Of a DNA stretch of 7,456 nucleotides, positions 7,201 through 7,456 are shown one piece after another. The position numbers and the translations under genes were made by a program. Each line of letters starts with the position of its first letter. Position 1 is the stretch's first letter. The notes beneath the pieces were generated by a model that was given only the letters and a program-made list of their open reading frames with translations, was not told the DNA's origin and did no database searches. Source of the DNA: Defluviitaleaceae bacterium (GTDB taxonomy: Bacteria > Bacillota > Clostridia > Lachnospirales > WRAA01); NCBI GenBank assembly GCA_009780445.1, contig WRAA01000100.1, positions 1-7,456 on the forward strand, read 5' to 3'.

Positions 7201-7284
7201 AAGGAATGTCCCCACAAACATGACGAAGGCCACCAATAACGCTATGCTCCGTTTATAGAATGTTGCGCTGAACCGATCTTTCAT
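4213..7284 (-). CDS. Secreted, probably cell-wall-anchored repeat protein
   Basis: I do not recognise this 1023-residue protein as a named family. It has a signal peptide (1-36, likely cut after PASA), an acidic NNEGDE-type repeat (58-123) and three diverged copies of one domain (about 174-317, 329-515 and 527-676). Each copy opens with V-x-V-D-H-F/H and ends near an I-V-x-x-A-L-W motif. Next come a DUF11-like adhesin/stalk domain (684-795, with GDVIVYTVTVRNKG) and a Thr/Pro/Gly-rich stalk (806-946). A Trp/Asp segment (947-972) precedes MPGTG at 983-987, a hydrophobic helix (992-1013) and a basic tail, the order of a sortase signal. The ATG follows AGGGGG at a 9-base spacing. The gene is monocistronic, with its own terminator. 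Its role is probably adhesion or display on the cell surface; this is inferred from architecture only. Confidence 0.88.
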   Translation of the reverse strand: MKDRFSATFYKRSIALLVAFVMFVGTFLAYTMPASADIAEGGYSYGAEAGFGSGGEGSNAGNESNEGDESNEGNKNNEGDENNEGNENNEGDENNEGDENNEGDENNEDNENNEDNENNEDYEDDDNAEGEEYTEGDEETASALAPGGEEYALPALTALQMGADAVMTTATQNIQIVVDHHMIKLRPGPNGEFVRGRLNPNREATFHRQYTDVWLSPAGTNRFMGTPISQPQALAYARIGDPRDLNIAFTQWDAPELVRFLDTAGNEISRNSGVNDVSVFGNLPTNTNTLVVFDFDFEYIPDDVAYIVLNALWQPVETLACTFSGSTYYIPVLVDHFEVEFGYPQNRLNNYDPLNTQRSIVGHITLQHRVPQRTIDSIFFRYTYDYWADWGDYRTPYRQYIGGSAALDAHFNRADADYLARFEDAGLSFATWELDESVRFYRDGLLTADRERTDTDDVVSDVDTVNYHFTGAGISQPVRGITFTDTRTLDVNGVGVGVWDDRVTHIVIDALWHRLPPRVTTEPGEREIRVLVDHFEVDRETGARVATPELNDTPYLVGTITQSYVRHYYNGNHTHTEFGAGNLSVGNVRVASDDNEDPDSVYARYEDNFADLVFRAWDAAASARFYDEAGITVAAPGASVVLGGLLSFAPERAVSLNTMPHADVEHIILDVLWHRAADDEYPAVSIEKDVYSIGGTPVTSAPFEASPGDVIVYTVTVRNKGSVSLTDVVLTETIDGVWSNTGGNTYAINNALRTVTIPMLLPGRFRTFEFTYTATEASFTEGELHNIVTVTTNETDPEDDDALVTDPSTPEVTTTPEVTTTPGGTTPPGVPLITTPEGTTPPEGSDNGGGPPIVNPPALEVTAPPTEEVTAPETTTPQDNFPGGDTPDGDTPEGGVTEGGTPDGGLTQGNTPDGVTLGGAALTLTETSVNGLPPTTNELVPGEEADRWIELDDDGVPLGTWVWDDDEDEWIFLPMDVPPGAMMPGTGLASNMMLNILLLGLSAAIAAAAAVAIRNTRKARPGK
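4216..4338 (-). other. MPGTG sorting-type C-terminus
   Basis: Residues 983-1023 give M-P-G-T-G, then a hydrophobic span (about 992-1013) and the basic tail RNTRKARPGK. This matches the three-part sortase signal with Met in place of the usual Leu. The segment before it (WIELDDDGVPLGTWVWDDDE and onward, 947-972) resembles one I recall ahead of LPxTG motifs in clostridial surface proteins. No sortase gene lies in the window. Confidence 0.7.
4447..4869 (-). repeat. Thr/Pro/Gly-rich stalk with degenerate short repeats
   Basis: Residues 806-946 of the surface protein. TPEVTT occurs twice in tandem near 809-820, and TPDG/TPEG units recur at irregular spacing through 885-914. The composition is typical of an extended wall-spanning stalk. 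It is imperfect at the DNA level but repetitive enough to be prone to length change. Confidence 0.7.
4900..5235 (-). other. DUF11-like Ig-fold domain
   Basis: Residues 684-795. It starts with VSIEKDVYS, has the family core ASPGDVIVYTVTVRNKGSVS followed by LTDVVLTETI, then LPGRFRTFEFTYTAT, and ends with LHNIVTVTTN. Such domains are repeated in many Gram-positive and archaeal surface proteins; here there is a single copy. Confidence 0.8.
5257..5706 (-). repeat. Protein repeat domain, copy 3
   Basis: Residues 527-676. It opens with EIRVLVDHFEVD, has WDAAASARFYDEAGI at 617-631 and closes with HIILDVLWHRA. It aligns with copies 1 and 2 by these three landmarks. I do not know the family. Confidence 0.7.
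5740..6300 (-). repeat. Protein repeat domain, copy 2
   Basis: Residues 329-515, the longest copy. It opens with YIPVLVDHFEVE, has WELDESVRFYRDGLL at 432-446 and closes with HIVIDALWHRL. The extra length falls in an aromatic-rich stretch (RYTYDYWADWGDYRTPYRQY, 381-400). Confidence 0.7.
6334..6765 (-). repeat. Protein repeat domain, copy 1
   Basis: Residues 174-317. It opens with IQIVVDHHMIKL, has WDAPELVRFLDTAGN at 252-266 and closes with YIVLNALWQPV. It is the most diverged copy and its DNA is AT-richer: 25 of 60 bases are G or C in 6361-6420. Confidence 0.65.
6916..7113 (-). repeat. 18-base tandem repeat coding for acidic hexapeptides
   Basis: Eleven in-frame 18-base units encode residues 58-123. 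The units run from SNAGNE and SNEGDE through NNEGDE and NNEGNE to NNEDNE and NNEDYE. Neighbouring central units are nearly identical in DNA, which indicates growth by slippage or unequal exchange. The product is a highly acidic, disordered tract directly behind the signal peptide. Confidence 0.9.
7177..7284 (-). other. Signal peptide of the surface protein
   Basis: Residues 1-36: a basic start (MKDRFSATFYKR), a hydrophobic core from about 13 to 30 (SIALLVAFVMFVGTFLAY) and a likely cleavage site PASA|D. This is consistent with Sec export. Confidence 0.88.
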
Positions 7285-7293
7285 GTTACTACG

Positions 7294-7299
7294 CCCCCT
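7294..7299 (-). promoter_or_regulatory. Ribosome binding site of the surface-protein gene
   Basis: AGGGGG on the minus strand, 9 bases before the ATG at 7284. It is a near-consensus site and supports this start, which also begins a proper signal peptide. Confidence 0.65.
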
Positions 7300-7308
7300 A
7301 ATAGATAA

Positions 7309-7337
7309 ATTTTAACACTACAGTGTAACTATGCCTA
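7309..7337 (-). promoter_or_regulatory. Weak candidate promoter of the surface-protein gene
   Basis: Minus-strand TAGGCA (7332-7337) and TAAAAT (7309-7314) are 17 bases apart and lie in the only AT-rich DNA before the gene. The -35 match is weak. A perfect 12-base palindrome ACACTACAGTGT (7315-7326) fills most of the spacer and could be an operator. The -35 hexamer would overlap the end of the flanking repeat. Confidence 0.3.
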
Positions 7338-7456
7338 GGGCGTGTTTGAAAACCCGCTTCCAGCGGATTTTCGAGTGATTTTTTCGCCAGACTAGGAAGT
7401 GGCAAACGCCGCGAACCCGCAGTGGTTCGCAAGTTTGACACTGACGACGTATGGCG
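7336..7456. repeat. 5' half of a dispersed palindromic (MITE-like) element
   Basis: It begins with TA then GGGCGTGTTTGAAAACCC (7338-7355), the exact inverse of the terminus at 104-123. The left arm continues to CGCC at 7385-7388, which would pair with GGCG at 7453-7456, the last bases of the window. Between them lie AGACTAGGAAG (7389-7399), a hairpin GCGAACC/GGTTCGC (7411-7417 with 7424-7430) extended by CAAAC/GTTTG (7403-7407 with 7433-7437), and CTGACGACGTATGGCG (7441-7456). The remainder lies beyond the window. No open reading frame or transposase is present. Confidence 0.75.

Noticed and set aside
6852..7217. Minus-strand frame with a TRTTK-type repeat and a plus-strand Ser/Leu/Phe repeat over the same bases
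   Set aside because: Both are alternative readings of the 18-base repeat. Only the frame that continues from the signal peptide into the rest of the protein is supported.

Overview
The window looks like chromosomal DNA of a Gram-positive anaerobe, most likely a member of the Clostridia (Bacillota). The evidence is a long class B penicillin-binding protein next to minC, good GGAGG-type ribosome binding sites, use of TTG/GTG starts, and a secreted protein with a wall-sorting-type C-terminus. Most of the coding DNA is GC-rich (hand counts of 60-base rows give about 65-70% in mrdA and minC). The species cannot be fixed from the sequence.

All four genes lie on the minus strand, so transcription runs from right to left. 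At the right, 7284-4213 encodes a 1023-residue secreted protein. It has a signal peptide, an acidic Asn/Glu hexapeptide repeat, three diverged copies of a 150-190-residue domain that I do not recognise, a DUF11-like domain, a Thr/Pro/Gly stalk and an MPGTG sorting-type tail. It ends in a clear intrinsic terminator (4147-4181). A new promoter (TTGCAA-17-TATAGT, 4095-4123) then drives mrdA (PBP2, cell elongation), minC (division-site inhibitor) and a small ASCH-domain gene. The gaps of 27 and 18 bases suggest one operon. minD and minE, the usual partners after minC, are not in the window; the AT-richer ASCH gene sits where minD would be expected.

The coding block is bracketed by two partial copies of one dispersed element. 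The window opens in the 3' half of one copy (about 1-123) and closes in the 5' half of another (7336-7456). Their outer 20 bases are perfect reverse complements beginning with TA, their arms are about 80% complementary over some 52 positions, and each holds an internal hairpin of different sequence. This is either a MITE-like non-autonomous element or a dispersed structured RNA; no transposase is present.

Functionally, PBP2 and MinC are cell-shape and division proteins, and the large protein is probably displayed on the cell wall. The most novel-looking items are the triple-repeat surface protein and the flanking structured element.
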